From: Propionibacteriaceae bacterium
Lineage (GTDB): Bacteria > Actinomycetota > Actinomycetes > Propionibacteriales > Propionibacteriaceae
Direction: 5' to 3'
DNA: 42,927 bases
NCBI GenBank assembly: GCA_020846255.1
Contig: JADLEH010000104.1
Coordinates: 1 to 42,927, forward strand
Shown here: piece after piece, positions 34,017 through 42,879 of the stretch
How positions within the stretch are numbered: the stretch's first letter is position 1
How the letters are laid out: each line of letters begins with the position of its first letter
The notes under the pieces: model-generated
Database searches by the model: none
What the model saw: the letters and a program-made list of their open reading frames with translations, nothing else
What the model was told of the DNA's origin: nothing
Position numbers and translations under genes: made by a program

Positions 34017-36713
34017 GTGTCTGCTTTCCTGTACCGAATCGGTCGAGCCTGCTACCGGGCCCGTGGCCGGGTGCTGGTCGCCTGGGCCGTGCTGCTGGTG
34101 GTGTTCGGTGGCCTGGCCGTGGCAGTGGGCGGCACCTTCGACGACGTCTTCGAGGTGCCCGGCGCCAGCTCCACGCAGGCGCTCAGCCAGCTCAAGGTCA
34201 CCTTCCCCGAGGCTGCGGACGCGTCCGCGACCGTCCTCATCAACGCACCTGTCGGCACCCGGCTCGAGGACGCGGACGTGCGGAGAGCCGTCACGGCCTG
34301 GGTGCAGCACGTCGAGCGGGTGCCCTTTGTGCGCGGCGTGATCGACCCCTACAACGAGAATGTGGACGGCCTGATCAGCTCCGACGGCGCCAGCGGCCGG
34401 GCGATGATCCGGGTGCAGGGCAGCGCTTCCACCATGACCGACGCCCAGCGTGAGGAACTCACCGAGGCCGCGGAGACACTCGAGGAGACGCTGCCCGGCT
34501 CGCAGGTACTGATCGGCGGCGAGATCTTCTCCATCCACGTGCCGCGCATCACCGTCGTCGAGGCGCTGGGCCTCGGGGTCGCGATCGTCGTGCTGGTGTT
34601 GACCCTCGGCTCGCTGGTCGCATCAATGATCCCGGTGGGCACGGCCATCGCCGGCGTGGGCATCGGCGTGCTGAGTGTGCAGATCGCCGCTGGCGTGATC
34701 TCGGTCAGCTCCACCACGCTGATGCTGGCGATCATGCTCGGCCTGGCGGTGGGCATCGACTACGCCCTGTTCATCATCTCCCGGCACCGCGACCAGCTGG
34801 CCACCGGCATGGAGCTCGAGGAGTCGGCGGCGCGGGCGGTGGGGACCGCGGGCTCTGCCGTCGTGTTCGCCGGCCTCACCGTGGTCATCGCCCTGGTCGG
34901 GCTGAGCATCGCCGGGCTGCCGTTCCTGACCGTGATGGGTGTCTTCGGAGCCCTCACCGTTGCGTTCGAGGTCATGCTGGCACTCACCCTGCTGCCGGCG
35001 CTGATGGGCTTCGCCGGTGAACGCCTTCGCCCCCGGCCTCGCAAGGTGCGTGCCGGCCGCGCCCCGAAGGCGCCCGGCGGGTTCAGCTTCGGTGCCTGGT
35101 GGGTGAAGCTGGTCACGGCCTGGCCCCTGGTCACGATCGTCATCGTCCTGGCCGGACTCGGCGGCCTCGCCTACCCGGCGAAGGACCTGCAGATGGCCCT
35201 GCCCACCTCCGGCCACTCGCTGCCCGGCACCCAGGACCGGGAGACCTTCGACGAGATCACGAAGAAGTTCGGCATCGGGTTCAACGGTCCGCTGATCATG
35301 ACCGTCGGCATCGTCGAGCTCGACGACCCGGTTGAGGCCCTTGACGGGATCAAGGCCGACGTCGAGGCGATGCCCGGCGTCCGGATGGTCGCCGCAGCCA
35401 CCCCGAACGCCAACGTCGACACCGGCATGGTGCAGATCATCCCGACCACCGGGCCCGACGACCCGGCCACCGCCGACCTGGTCGAACGCCTCCGCGAACG
35501 CCAGGACGAGTGGCAGCAGCGCTACGACGTGGTCACGGCTGTGACCGGCTTCACCGCCATCCAGATCGACGTGACCAACCAGCTCGAGGCCGCCCTGGTG
35601 CCGTTCGGCATCTTCGTCGTCGGGCTGTCGCTGGTGTTGCTGACCATCGTGTTCCGCTCGATCTGGGTGCCGCTCAAGGCGGCGCTGGGATACCTGCTGA
35701 GCGTGGCGGCAGCCTTCGGCGCCACGACCCTCGTGTTCAACCAGGGCTGGGCCAAGCAGGCGATCAACCTGCCCGAGACCGGCCCGGTGATCAGCTTCCT
35801 GCCGATCATCCTGATGGGCATCCTGTTCGGCCTCGCCATGGACTATGAGGTGTTCCTGGTCTCGCGGATGCGCGAGGAGTTCGTGCACGGCAACACCGAG
35901 CGCTCCGTCGAGGACGGTTTCGTCCACTCCGCGAAGGTCGTGGTTGCCGCCGGCCTGATCATGTTCGCGGTGTTCGCCTTCTTCGTGCCCAACGGAGAGG
36001 GCGCCATCAAGCCGATCGCCTTCAGCCTTGCCGTCGGGGTACTGCTGGACGCCTTCGTGGTGCGGATGACCCTTGTGCCAGCCGTGATGAAGCTGCTGGG
36101 CCGGCACGCCTGGTGGCTGCCCAGGTGGCTGGACGCCCGGCTGCCCGCCCTTGACATCGAGGGCGAAGCGCTCACCCGCCAGGTGCACCTGGCCGACTGG
36201 CCGGCGCCCGGGGACACGTCGGCGATCGTCGCTGCGGGCCTCACCGCTACCGCGGCCGGCCGGACCGTGTTCAGTGGGATCGACCTCAGCGTCCGGCCCG
36301 GTGAGGTGCTGGTCATCGAGGGTGAGCACGCCCAGCGCCGGGCCCTGCTGCTCGCCCTTGCCGGCCGGCTGAAACTCACCGATGGCAGGCTGAAGGTGCT
36401 CGGCCGGGTCCTCCCGGAGGAGGCCCCGGTCGTCCGCGGGCTCGCCCCGGTGCTCGGCCCGTCGGTGGCCCACTTCGGCCGCGTCCTGAGCCGGCAGCGC
36501 GGCGGGCTGGTCTGCGTCGACCGCGCGGACGAGCTCGGCGACGTCCAGGACCGCTCGCTGCGCCGTGCCCTCGGCGAACCCGCCGACCCAGACAACCCGA
36601 TCACCTGGGTGCTCGGCGTCATGCCCGGCTCCGATCTCGAGGCCATGCTGCCGGTGCCCTACCAGGTGCTCCGGCTGCCCTCGCACCTCGTTCTGGAAGG
36701 AGCGACCCGATGA
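34017..36713 (+). CDS. MMPL/RND-family transporter with C-terminal degenerate ABC-ATPase-like domain
   Basis: GTG start after GAAAGG RBS; two MMPL modules (LGLAVGIDYALFIISRHRDQL; GILFGLAMDYEVFLVSRMREE); C-terminal AAGLTATAAGRTVFSGIDLSVRPGEVLVIEGEHAQRRALLLALAGRLKLTDGRLKVLGRVLP. Confidence 0.92.
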   Translation: MSAFLYRIGRACYRARGRVLVAWAVLLVVFGGLAVAVGGTFDDVFEVPGASSTQALSQLKVTFPEAADASATVLINAPVGTRLEDADVRRAVTAWVQHVERVPFVRGVIDPYNENVDGLISSDGASGRAMIRVQGSASTMTDAQREELTEAAETLEETLPGSQVLIGGEIFSIHVPRITVVEALGLGVAIVVLVLTLGSLVASMIPVGTAIAGVGIGVLSVQIAAGVISVSSTTLMLAIMLGLAVGIDYALFIISRHRDQLATGMELEESAARAVGTAGSAVVFAGLTVVIALVGLSIAGLPFLTVMGVFGALTVAFEVMLALTLLPALMGFAGERLRPRPRKVRAGRAPKAPGGFSFGAWWVKLVTAWPLVTIVIVLAGLGGLAYPAKDLQMALPTSGHSLPGTQDRETFDEITKKFGIGFNGPLIMTVGIVELDDPVEALDGIKADVEAMPGVRMVAAATPNANVDTGMVQIIPTTGPDDPATADLVERLRERQDEWQQRYDVVTAVTGFTAIQIDVTNQLEAALVPFGIFVVGLSLVLLTIVFRSIWVPLKAALGYLLSVAAAFGATTLVFNQGWAKQAINLPETGPVISFLPIILMGILFGLAMDYEVFLVSRMREEFVHGNTERSVEDGFVHSAKVVVAAGLIMFAVFAFFVPNGEGAIKPIAFSLAVGVLLDAFVVRMTLVPAVMKLLGRHAWWLPRWLDARLPALDIEGEALTRQVHLADWPAPGDTSAIVAAGLTATAAGRTVFSGIDLSVRPGEVLVIEGEHAQRRALLLALAGRLKLTDGRLKVLGRVLPEEAPVVRGLAPVLGPSVAHFGRVLSRQRGGLVCVDRADELGDVQDRSLRRALGEPADPDNPITWVLGVMPGSDLEAMLPVPYQVLRLPSHLVLEGATR

Positions 36714-38737
36714 ACGTCGAGCACGTCAACTCCACTCCCGCCCGCTGGTACACCCTGCTGGGCCTGCTGCTGGTGCCGCTGCTCGTCGCCGGCGGCTTCC
36801 TGCTTGCCGGCGTGAACGCCGACACGCGGACGCACACCGTGAAGGCTGCCGTGGTCAACCTCGACGAGCCGGTGACCATCGAGGGCCAGTACACCCCGCT
36901 CGGCCGCCAGTTGACCGCCAACCTGGTCGACTCCGATCGCCAGGAGAACCTCACCTGGGTGCTCGAGAACGAGGAGGACGCCCGCGCCGGCCTTGCCACC
37001 GGCAGCTACGCAGCGATGGTCGTCATCCCGGAGAACTTCTCTGCCGCCGCCACCTCCTTCGCCAAGGAGGCGGACGAGGCGGAGCAGGCGACCATCCAGC
37101 TGCACACCTCCCCGGTGGCCGGGGTGGCTGACGCCACCTTGGGCAAGCTGGTGGCCAGCGAGGCCGCGATGATGCTGAACCAGACCCTCACCGAGGGCTA
37201 CCTCAAGCAGATCTACATCGGCTTCAACGACATGGGTGACCAGTTCGTCACCCTCGCTGACGGTTCCGGGGAGCTGGCGGACGGGGCCGAGGACCTCGCG
37301 AGCGGGCTTCGGGAAGCCAACGCCGGGGCATACCAGTTGGCAGACGGCACCCGGCAGCTCGCCGACGGGCTCGGCACGCTGGCCGGCAAGACGAAGTCGC
37401 TGCCCAAGGACGTCCGCAAGCTGGCAAACGGCACTGGGGACTACGTGCAGGGGGTGAACCAGCTGGTGACCCAGTCGGCCGAGGGCCAACAGACGCTGAT
37501 CGCGACCGTCAGGCAGTTCGAGGGCGGCGCGGGCCAGATGGCTGCCCAGTTCGGCGACCTGGGCTCCAACACCCAGCTCGTCCAGGGCGCGACCGCGGCC
37601 GCCGAGGGTGCAGCCGGCCAGGTCCCCTGCCCCGACTTCGGCGATCCCGTCACCCAGGCAGCGATGTGCCAGGCGTTCAAGGCCGGGCTGGCCGGCGGCG
37701 CGCAGGTGGGGGCGAGTGTCGGCATCGGGGCGGCCGGCGCGGCCGCCGAGCAGGGCACCCTCCAGTTCCAGGACGGCCTCACCCAGTTCCGCGCGGGCCT
37801 GGAGGCCGCGGCGACGGACAAGGACACAGCGGCCCAGCTCAAGCAGCTCGTCGCCGGGGGCAACAAGCTGGCCGACGGCACAGACGAGCTCGCCGACGGC
37901 ATGCCCGCCCTTGTGGACGGGATCGCGAAGGTGGCCGACGGCTCTGCCGGGCTGGCCACCGGGATGACGCAGTTCAGCGACGGCCTGAATGACGCCGCCG
38001 GTGGCAGCTCCCAGCTGGCCGACGGGATGCGCAAGCTCGCCGACGGCATCGCCGAGGGCAAGGACAAGCTGCCGAGCTACTCCAGGTCCGACCGGGAGAG
38101 CCTTGCCACAGTGGTGGCCGCCCCGATCGACACCGGCGCCCTCCAGGGGCTCGCCGATCCCGACCTGGGCTGGATCAGCCTGGTCCTGGTCCTTGCCCTC
38201 TGGCTGGGTGCACTTGCGACCTATGCCGTGGTCAAGGCGATCGGCTCCGGGTTGCTCAGTTCTGCCGAACCGACGGCGCTGCTGATCGCACGCTCGTTGC
38301 TGCCGGGGGTGGTCGTGGTCGGCGCCCAGGCGCTCGTTGTGGCCGGCCTCGGCCAGTTCGGGCTCGACCTGACAGCGCAGAAGTGGTTCGCGGTCGCCGG
38401 CGTGCTGCTGGTCGCCGGGATCACCTTCGTCGTGATCAACCACGCCCTGGTCGCCTGGCTGGGCGGTATCGGCCGGGTGGTCTCGGTGCTCCTCGCCGTG
38501 CTCACCGCGGCGGCTGCGCTGATCGGGACGGCGCCGGGAGTCTTCGCCGCGCTGCGCCCGTTCTCGCCGCTCACCCCGGCGCTGGACGCAGTGCGGGCCA
38601 TCGTGACCGAGTCGGCCGGGGCCACCACCTCGACCCTGACTTTGGTCGGCTGGCTACTGCTGGCGCTACTGGCCAGCTCGATCGCCGTCGCCCGCCGCCG
38701 GACGACGACGCTGACCGCAGTCCTTGCCGCCGCCTGA
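36710..38737 (+). CDS. YhgE/Pip family (ABC-2-like) membrane protein
   Basis: ATGA overlap with MMPL; N-terminal TM, VVNLDEPVTIEGQYTPLGRQLTANLV, repeated LADG segments, C-terminal TM cluster. Confidence 0.88.
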   Translation: MNVEHVNSTPARWYTLLGLLLVPLLVAGGFLLAGVNADTRTHTVKAAVVNLDEPVTIEGQYTPLGRQLTANLVDSDRQENLTWVLENEEDARAGLATGSYAAMVVIPENFSAAATSFAKEADEAEQATIQLHTSPVAGVADATLGKLVASEAAMMLNQTLTEGYLKQIYIGFNDMGDQFVTLADGSGELADGAEDLASGLREANAGAYQLADGTRQLADGLGTLAGKTKSLPKDVRKLANGTGDYVQGVNQLVTQSAEGQQTLIATVRQFEGGAGQMAAQFGDLGSNTQLVQGATAAAEGAAGQVPCPDFGDPVTQAAMCQAFKAGLAGGAQVGASVGIGAAGAAAEQGTLQFQDGLTQFRAGLEAAATDKDTAAQLKQLVAGGNKLADGTDELADGMPALVDGIAKVADGSAGLATGMTQFSDGLNDAAGGSSQLADGMRKLADGIAEGKDKLPSYSRSDRESLATVVAAPIDTGALQGLADPDLGWISLVLVLALWLGALATYAVVKAIGSGLLSSAEPTALLIARSLLPGVVVVGAQALVVAGLGQFGLDLTAQKWFAVAGVLLVAGITFVVINHALVAWLGGIGRVVSVLLAVLTAAAALIGTAPGVFAALRPFSPLTPALDAVRAIVTESAGATTSTLTLVGWLLLALLASSIAVARRRTTTLTAVLAAA

Positions 38738-38775
38738 CCCAACCGACGACCACAGCTCGCCGCGGGTTCTCTGGC

Positions 38776-39651
38776 CTAGCTGGCCTGGGCGTGGCCGCCG
38801 TCGGCCGCGTCCGGCCGGCTGTCGGTTTGCGGCATCGGGTCGGGCGGCAGCAGCGGCGGCCGGGGCTCATCGTTGGTCGAGTACTCGAGCTCAGCCGACT
38901 GGTCGGCAGCCAGCTGGGCCTGGGCTGCTGCTGCCCGGAGTGCGACCGCCCGGGCGAAGTCGGCCTGGGTCGGCATGCCGTAGGCGCGGGCGGTGGTGTC
39001 GTGCATCTCGACGACGTAGCGGTGCAGGCGCTCGGAGAACTGGTGCGCGATCTCCCCGGGCGCTGCCCGGAGCGGACGGCCGAAGACCACGTGCACGTGG
39101 GGGCGCCCCGGCACGGGCACCGTGGCCCCGTAGGGCATCGCGGCGTACGCGCCGACCAGGGCGATCGGCAGCACCGGCACGTTGCGGGAGATGCTGAGGG
39201 CAGCGGCGCCGGGCTTGAAACTCGCCATCGCCCCGGTGCGCGACCGGGTGCCCTCTGGGAACAGCAGCAGCGGGATGCCCTCGTTGAGCAGGACGCCGGC
39301 CATGCCGCGGCGGCCGCGCAGCCCCTGCCGCTCGACCGGGAACGAGTTGAAGAACAGGGCCGTGGGCAACGCCTTGTACCAGGAGTCGAAGAAGTAGTCC
39401 GAGGCAGCCCCGGCAGCGAGGTTCTTCGACAGCCGGCGCGGCAGCGAGCCGTAGATCAGCGGCGCGTCGAGGTGGCTGGAGTGGTTGGCGACCACGACGT
39501 ACGGCGGCTTCAGGCCGTCGAGGTTTCGCATCCCGTGGGTGTGCACGCTCAACGCGGACCAGATGTACGGCTTCATGACCAGGTGCTGCGCGACCAGGCG
39601 TGCCGCCGCCGGTCCGGCGGCCGAATACCTGCTCGTTCCCGGCTCAGTCAC
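38776..39651 (-). CDS. 1-acyl-sn-glycerol-3-phosphate acyltransferase (PlsC-like)
   Basis: VVANHSSHLDAPLIYG (HX4D) and LLLFPEGTRSRTGAMASFKPGAAALS. Confidence 0.92.
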   Translation of the reverse strand: MTEPGTSRYSAAGPAAARLVAQHLVMKPYIWSALSVHTHGMRNLDGLKPPYVVVANHSSHLDAPLIYGSLPRRLSKNLAAGAASDYFFDSWYKALPTALFFNSFPVERQGLRGRRGMAGVLLNEGIPLLLFPEGTRSRTGAMASFKPGAAALSISRNVPVLPIALVGAYAAMPYGATVPVPGRPHVHVVFGRPLRAAPGEIAHQFSERLHRYVVEMHDTTARAYGMPTQADFARAVALRAAAAQAQLAADQSAELEYSTNDEPRPPLLPPDPMPQTDSRPDAADGGHAQAS

Positions 39652-39764
39652 CCGAGTCCTCTCCGTTGGCTCCGTCCGCCATTGTGACGCACCTTGGCCG
39701 GAACGGGGACTACTCGCCGGTCTTGGTCAGGATTCGGGCGGCTCCGCCGGACGTGGTTGCGGAC

Positions 39765-40421
39765 TCAGGCGGAGAGCAGTTCGGCACTCCTGGCGAGCCG
39801 GCGGAGGGCGTGGCTGCAGCGCCACCGGATGGCCTCGGGGGTGGCGCCGAGAACCGCTGCGGCCTGGCCGCTGGTGAGCCCGGCGACGTAGACGGTCCAT
39901 AGGGTGCGGTGGGTCCGTTCGTCGATCAGTCCGAGCCGGCGCGCGTCGGCCAGCACGGCAGCGGCCTCCGGCTCCGGCGGCGGTTCGGGGAGTGGCATCG
40001 CTGGAGCCGAAGCCGGATGCAGCCGCCGGCGCACCGTCCAGGCCAGGTTGGCGGCGATCGACCGGGGGCGCCGGTCGACGGGGTAGCCGACGATCGCCAA
40101 CCAGAGCTCGGACACCGCCTCGGGCAGCGTCCCGGGGCGGCCGGCGCACACCAGCACCAGCTTGCCGAGCATGGTCTGCAGCACCACCCGGTGTGCCAGG
40201 GGATCCTGGGCACCGAGCCGCAGCAGGGCTGCCAGCACCGGGTCGGGCCGGGCCCGGATCATGGCGAGGACACCACCCAGCTCGGTGGCGCCGGCCAGGG
40301 CCGGCTCCGCCAGCGCCCAGGCCTCGACCCTCGCTGTGGAGCCGGGCAACAGCGCTTGCCACTCACGGTTCAGCGCCACCAGCGCCGGTTCAGTTGCAGC
40401 CATGGCAGGCACTCTCGCCAC
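39765..40421 (-). CDS. sigma-factor-like regulator with sigma-70 region-4-type HTH
   Basis: LIDERTHRTLWTVYVAGLTSGQAAAVLGATPEAIRWRCSHALRRLAR; AVSELWLAIVGYPVDRRPRSIAANLAWTVRRRL. Confidence 0.65.
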   Translation of the reverse strand: MARVPAMAATEPALVALNREWQALLPGSTARVEAWALAEPALAGATELGGVLAMIRARPDPVLAALLRLGAQDPLAHRVVLQTMLGKLVLVCAGRPGTLPEAVSELWLAIVGYPVDRRPRSIAANLAWTVRRRLHPASAPAMPLPEPPPEPEAAAVLADARRLGLIDERTHRTLWTVYVAGLTSGQAAAVLGATPEAIRWRCSHALRRLARSAELLSA

Positions 40422-40603
40422 CCGATGTTGCCGGGGGTGTTGCCCGGCTCTGGTGCACTGTTGCCAACTGGGACCGGAATCGATTGCACGTTTCTAACAA
40501 TTCGGCATCGAAGACGTGGACATCGGTTTCGAAGGGGCGCGTTCTCCTACGATGGGAGCGTACTCATCAAGGGGGTTGACGGCCGATCCGTCATCTAGTT
40601 CGC

Positions 40604-40638
40604 CCAGGGGGACGCTCGGATATCCAGCGGCCCCCTGG
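40604..40638. terminator. hairpin terminator candidate
   Basis: CCAGGGGG...CCCCCTGG 8-bp stem enclosing CGCT/AGCG, downstream of the minus-strand ORF at 40681. Confidence 0.5.
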
Positions 40639-40680
40639 TGCCATTTCCGGACACCTCGGGTTCCGGCCCCCTCTTCCCGG

Positions 40681-41091
40681 TCAGTTGCCGGTGTAGCTCG
40701 CTTCGGCGCGAGCGAGGAAGTCGGCCAGGTCGCCGGTCTCACCGTCGCGGCCACCCCTTCCGATCACGAGGGTCGGCGCGCTCGGGCTCAGCTTCACCCC
40801 GGTGAACCGCGCCAGGGCAGAACCGGCTGTGACGAGCTGGAAGTAGGTGCCGTCGGGCCCGACAGCCAGGGTGCGGGCGCGGTTCAGGTACCAACCCAGC
40901 TTGTCGGAGCGCACCCGGGAACCGTTCAGCAAGGTTGCCTGCAATGGTTCGGGGGCCACTCCCAGCCCCTTCAGCCGGGCGACGAAGGCGTCCAGCTGGG
41001 CCTGGGCCGCCACGGCTTCGGCCTGGGCTGCGGCAGCGGCCAATTCGTGCCGTCGTCGGGCATCCGACTGGCGCTGGCTCTCCTCCGACAT
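40681..41091 (-). CDS. hypothetical protein with N-terminal Ala-rich helix
   Basis: MSEESQRQSDARRRHELAAAAAQAEAVAAQAQLDAFVARLKGLGVAPEPLQATLLNGSRVRSDKLGWYLNRARTLAVGPDGTYFQL...; exact start uncertain. Confidence 0.65.
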   Translation of the reverse strand: MSEESQRQSDARRRHELAAAAAQAEAVAAQAQLDAFVARLKGLGVAPEPLQATLLNGSRVRSDKLGWYLNRARTLAVGPDGTYFQLVTAGSALARFTGVKLSPSAPTLVIGRGGRDGETGDLADFLARAEASYTGN

Positions 41092-41267
41092 GAACTCAGG
41101 GTAGAGGACGAGTGGCTTCGCCGGCGGCAGCCGCTGGACCCGGGGGGAGCGCTGGACGACTGGTCGGCGCGGACCGGGAGGGGCAGCGACCAGCCTCCCG
41201 ACGGCCCGGGTAGCCACGGGCCTTGGCTGGGCCTCCTACGCTGGGCGCTGGTAATCAAGGGGGTGGG

Positions 41268-42188
41268 ATGCAGCCGATCACGGAACCGCCGGCCAGCAAG
41301 CGTGGCCTGGTCGACCGGATGGCGATCGTCCTGTTCGTCGGCGTCGTCGCCGTCACCGTTGGCGGAGCAGCGGTCCTCACCACCTACCTGAACCGGATCG
41401 GGGACGTGGCCGAGGGGCTGCAGCGGGTGGAGGCGCTCGGCGCCTACGACGGCCGCCCCGAAGCTGTCGTGATCGACGGGGCGGAAGCGGTCAACTACCT
41501 GCTGATGACCACTGACAGCTTCGGCGAGCTGCAGTCGGTGCTGATCGCGCACCTGTCCGCATCCCGACGCAACCTGACCCTGATCGCCCTGCCGCCGGAC
41601 CTGCTGCCGGTCGACGGCTCCGGCAGGACGCTCGCGGAGAGCTACCCGCTCGACCCGCTGCGGACGGCCCGGGATGTCGAGGCGTTGACCGGCTCCCGGA
41701 TGGACCACCAGATCCACCTGGACGTCGACCGGTTTGCGCTGGTCGTCGACACCCTCGGCGGCCTCGAGTTGGCGGGCGGCCGGCTCACCGGGCCCCAGGT
41801 GGCCAGGTACCTTGCCGGCACCGGCGACACCCTGGACCGGTCCGAGCGCACCGCGGAACTGCTCCGGGTCGCACTGTCCCGGGCATCGATGGGCTCAGCA
41901 CTCACCGACCCGAACCGCTTCGACAAGGTGATGAACGCCCTGACGCCCTGTGTGATCGTCGACGAGGGCCTCACAGCTGACGTGATCCGCGACACCATGG
42001 TGGAGTCGCGAGTACAGGCCAGGGAGATCGTCACCTGGCCGCTGCTGGCCGACAGCACCCCGGAGGGCGCCCAGGCCGCACCGGACAGCCTGCGCAACCT
42101 GCGGACAGCCCTCGCGAACGACAGCTTCCCGGTGTCCACCCTCACCGGCAAGCAGGCGCAGCAGCCGTCCCCCGAACCCACCCGCTGA
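41268..42188 (+). CDS. LCP (LytR-CpsA-Psr)-like membrane protein, degenerate
   Basis: N-terminal TM; YLLMTTDSFGELQSVLIAHLSASRRNLTLIALPPDLL...ALTGSRMDHQIHLDVDRFALVVDTLGGLELAGGRLTGPQVARYLAG. Confidence 0.72.
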   Translation: MQPITEPPASKRGLVDRMAIVLFVGVVAVTVGGAAVLTTYLNRIGDVAEGLQRVEALGAYDGRPEAVVIDGAEAVNYLLMTTDSFGELQSVLIAHLSASRRNLTLIALPPDLLPVDGSGRTLAESYPLDPLRTARDVEALTGSRMDHQIHLDVDRFALVVDTLGGLELAGGRLTGPQVARYLAGTGDTLDRSERTAELLRVALSRASMGSALTDPNRFDKVMNALTPCVIVDEGLTADVIRDTMVESRVQAREIVTWPLLADSTPEGAQAAPDSLRNLRTALANDSFPVSTLTGKQAQQPSPEPTR

Positions 42189-42207
42189 GCGCGGCTAGGC
42201 TTCGGGT

Positions 42208-42333
42208 GTGAAGAACCTGCTCGGAGTCACAGTGCTGCTGGCCGGAGCGGCTTGGGCCGCCTGGTGGTACTGGCAGTCGGCGAACCAGGCCAACGCCGAG
42301 GCCTGGGCAGCGGGCACGGACCGCATCGACTGA
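42208..42333 (+). CDS. DLW-39-like microprotein (41 aa; below the ORF-track length cut-off)
   Basis: GTG start; MKNLLGVTVLLAGAAWAAWWYWQSANQANAEAWAAGTDRID*; single TM plus C-terminal EAWAAGTD, near a tRNA. Confidence 0.65.
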   Translation: MKNLLGVTVLLAGAAWAAWWYWQSANQANAEAWAAGTDRID

Positions 42334-42367
42334 GCCCAGCAGGCCGGGAGCACGCCACGGCTGCCGC

Positions 42368-42775
42368 CTACTCCAGGAAGTCGTCGATCGGCTGTTCGGT
42401 GCTCAGGACTGCTCCTAAGGCCTCGCCCACCGCAACCGCCTGGTCGAGCGGGTCGGCCATCGTGTTGAGCCGGTCGTGCAGCCCGGGGTCGGCGGATGCC
42501 GCCCAGGCGAGCAGGTCGATGGTCTCGAAGTCGACCTGGATCGGGTCCCCGTGCCGGTCGAAGCTCACGATCAGTCGCAGGCTGGCCGGCGGCCAGGCCG
42601 AACCGTAGGACTCCTCGATGCCGAGTTCGGGGTTGGCGCGGACGAAGGACTCCGGCTCGGCCTCGAACAGCACGGCTGTCTCGCCGTCCTCACCCTCGGT
42701 TGTCGAGGCGAAGGCGAAGCCGTAGGGCGCAAGCTCGTCGGTCAGGACGTCGGGGTACTCGTCCGGGATCTCCAT
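42368..42775 (-). CDS. hypothetical acidic protein
   Basis: 135-aa ORF MEIPDEYPDVLTDELAPYGFAFASTTEGEDGETAVLFEAEPESF... Confidence 0.6.
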   Translation of the reverse strand: MEIPDEYPDVLTDELAPYGFAFASTTEGEDGETAVLFEAEPESFVRANPELGIEESYGSAWPPASLRLIVSFDRHGDPIQVDFETIDLLAWAASADPGLHDRLNTMADPLDQAVAVGEALGAVLSTEQPIDDFLE

Positions 42776-42806
42776 GGAAAGACGTTAGCCGCCCTCGGCG
42801 ACGGAG

Positions 42807-42879
42807 TGGAGCATAGGGGACTCGAACCCCTGACATCAGCCTTGCAAAGGCTGCGCTCTACCAACTGAGCTAATGCCCC
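42807..42879 (-). tRNA. tRNA-Ala (anticodon TGC), CCA not encoded
   Basis: Minus strand GGGGCATTAGCTCAGTTGGTAGAGCGCAGCCTTTGCAAGGCTGATGTCAGGGGTTCGAACCCCTATGCTCCA folds into a cloverleaf with TGC anticodon. Confidence 0.97.

Noticed and set aside
34623-36686. 687-aa minus-strand ORF opposite the MMPL gene
   Set aside because: Antisense artefact in GC-rich sequence; no recognisable protein features.
40500-40680. Possible structured RNA or leader peptide upstream of the LCP gene region
   Set aside because: Only a simple hairpin could be identified; no known riboswitch core and no convincing short ORF with conservation evidence.
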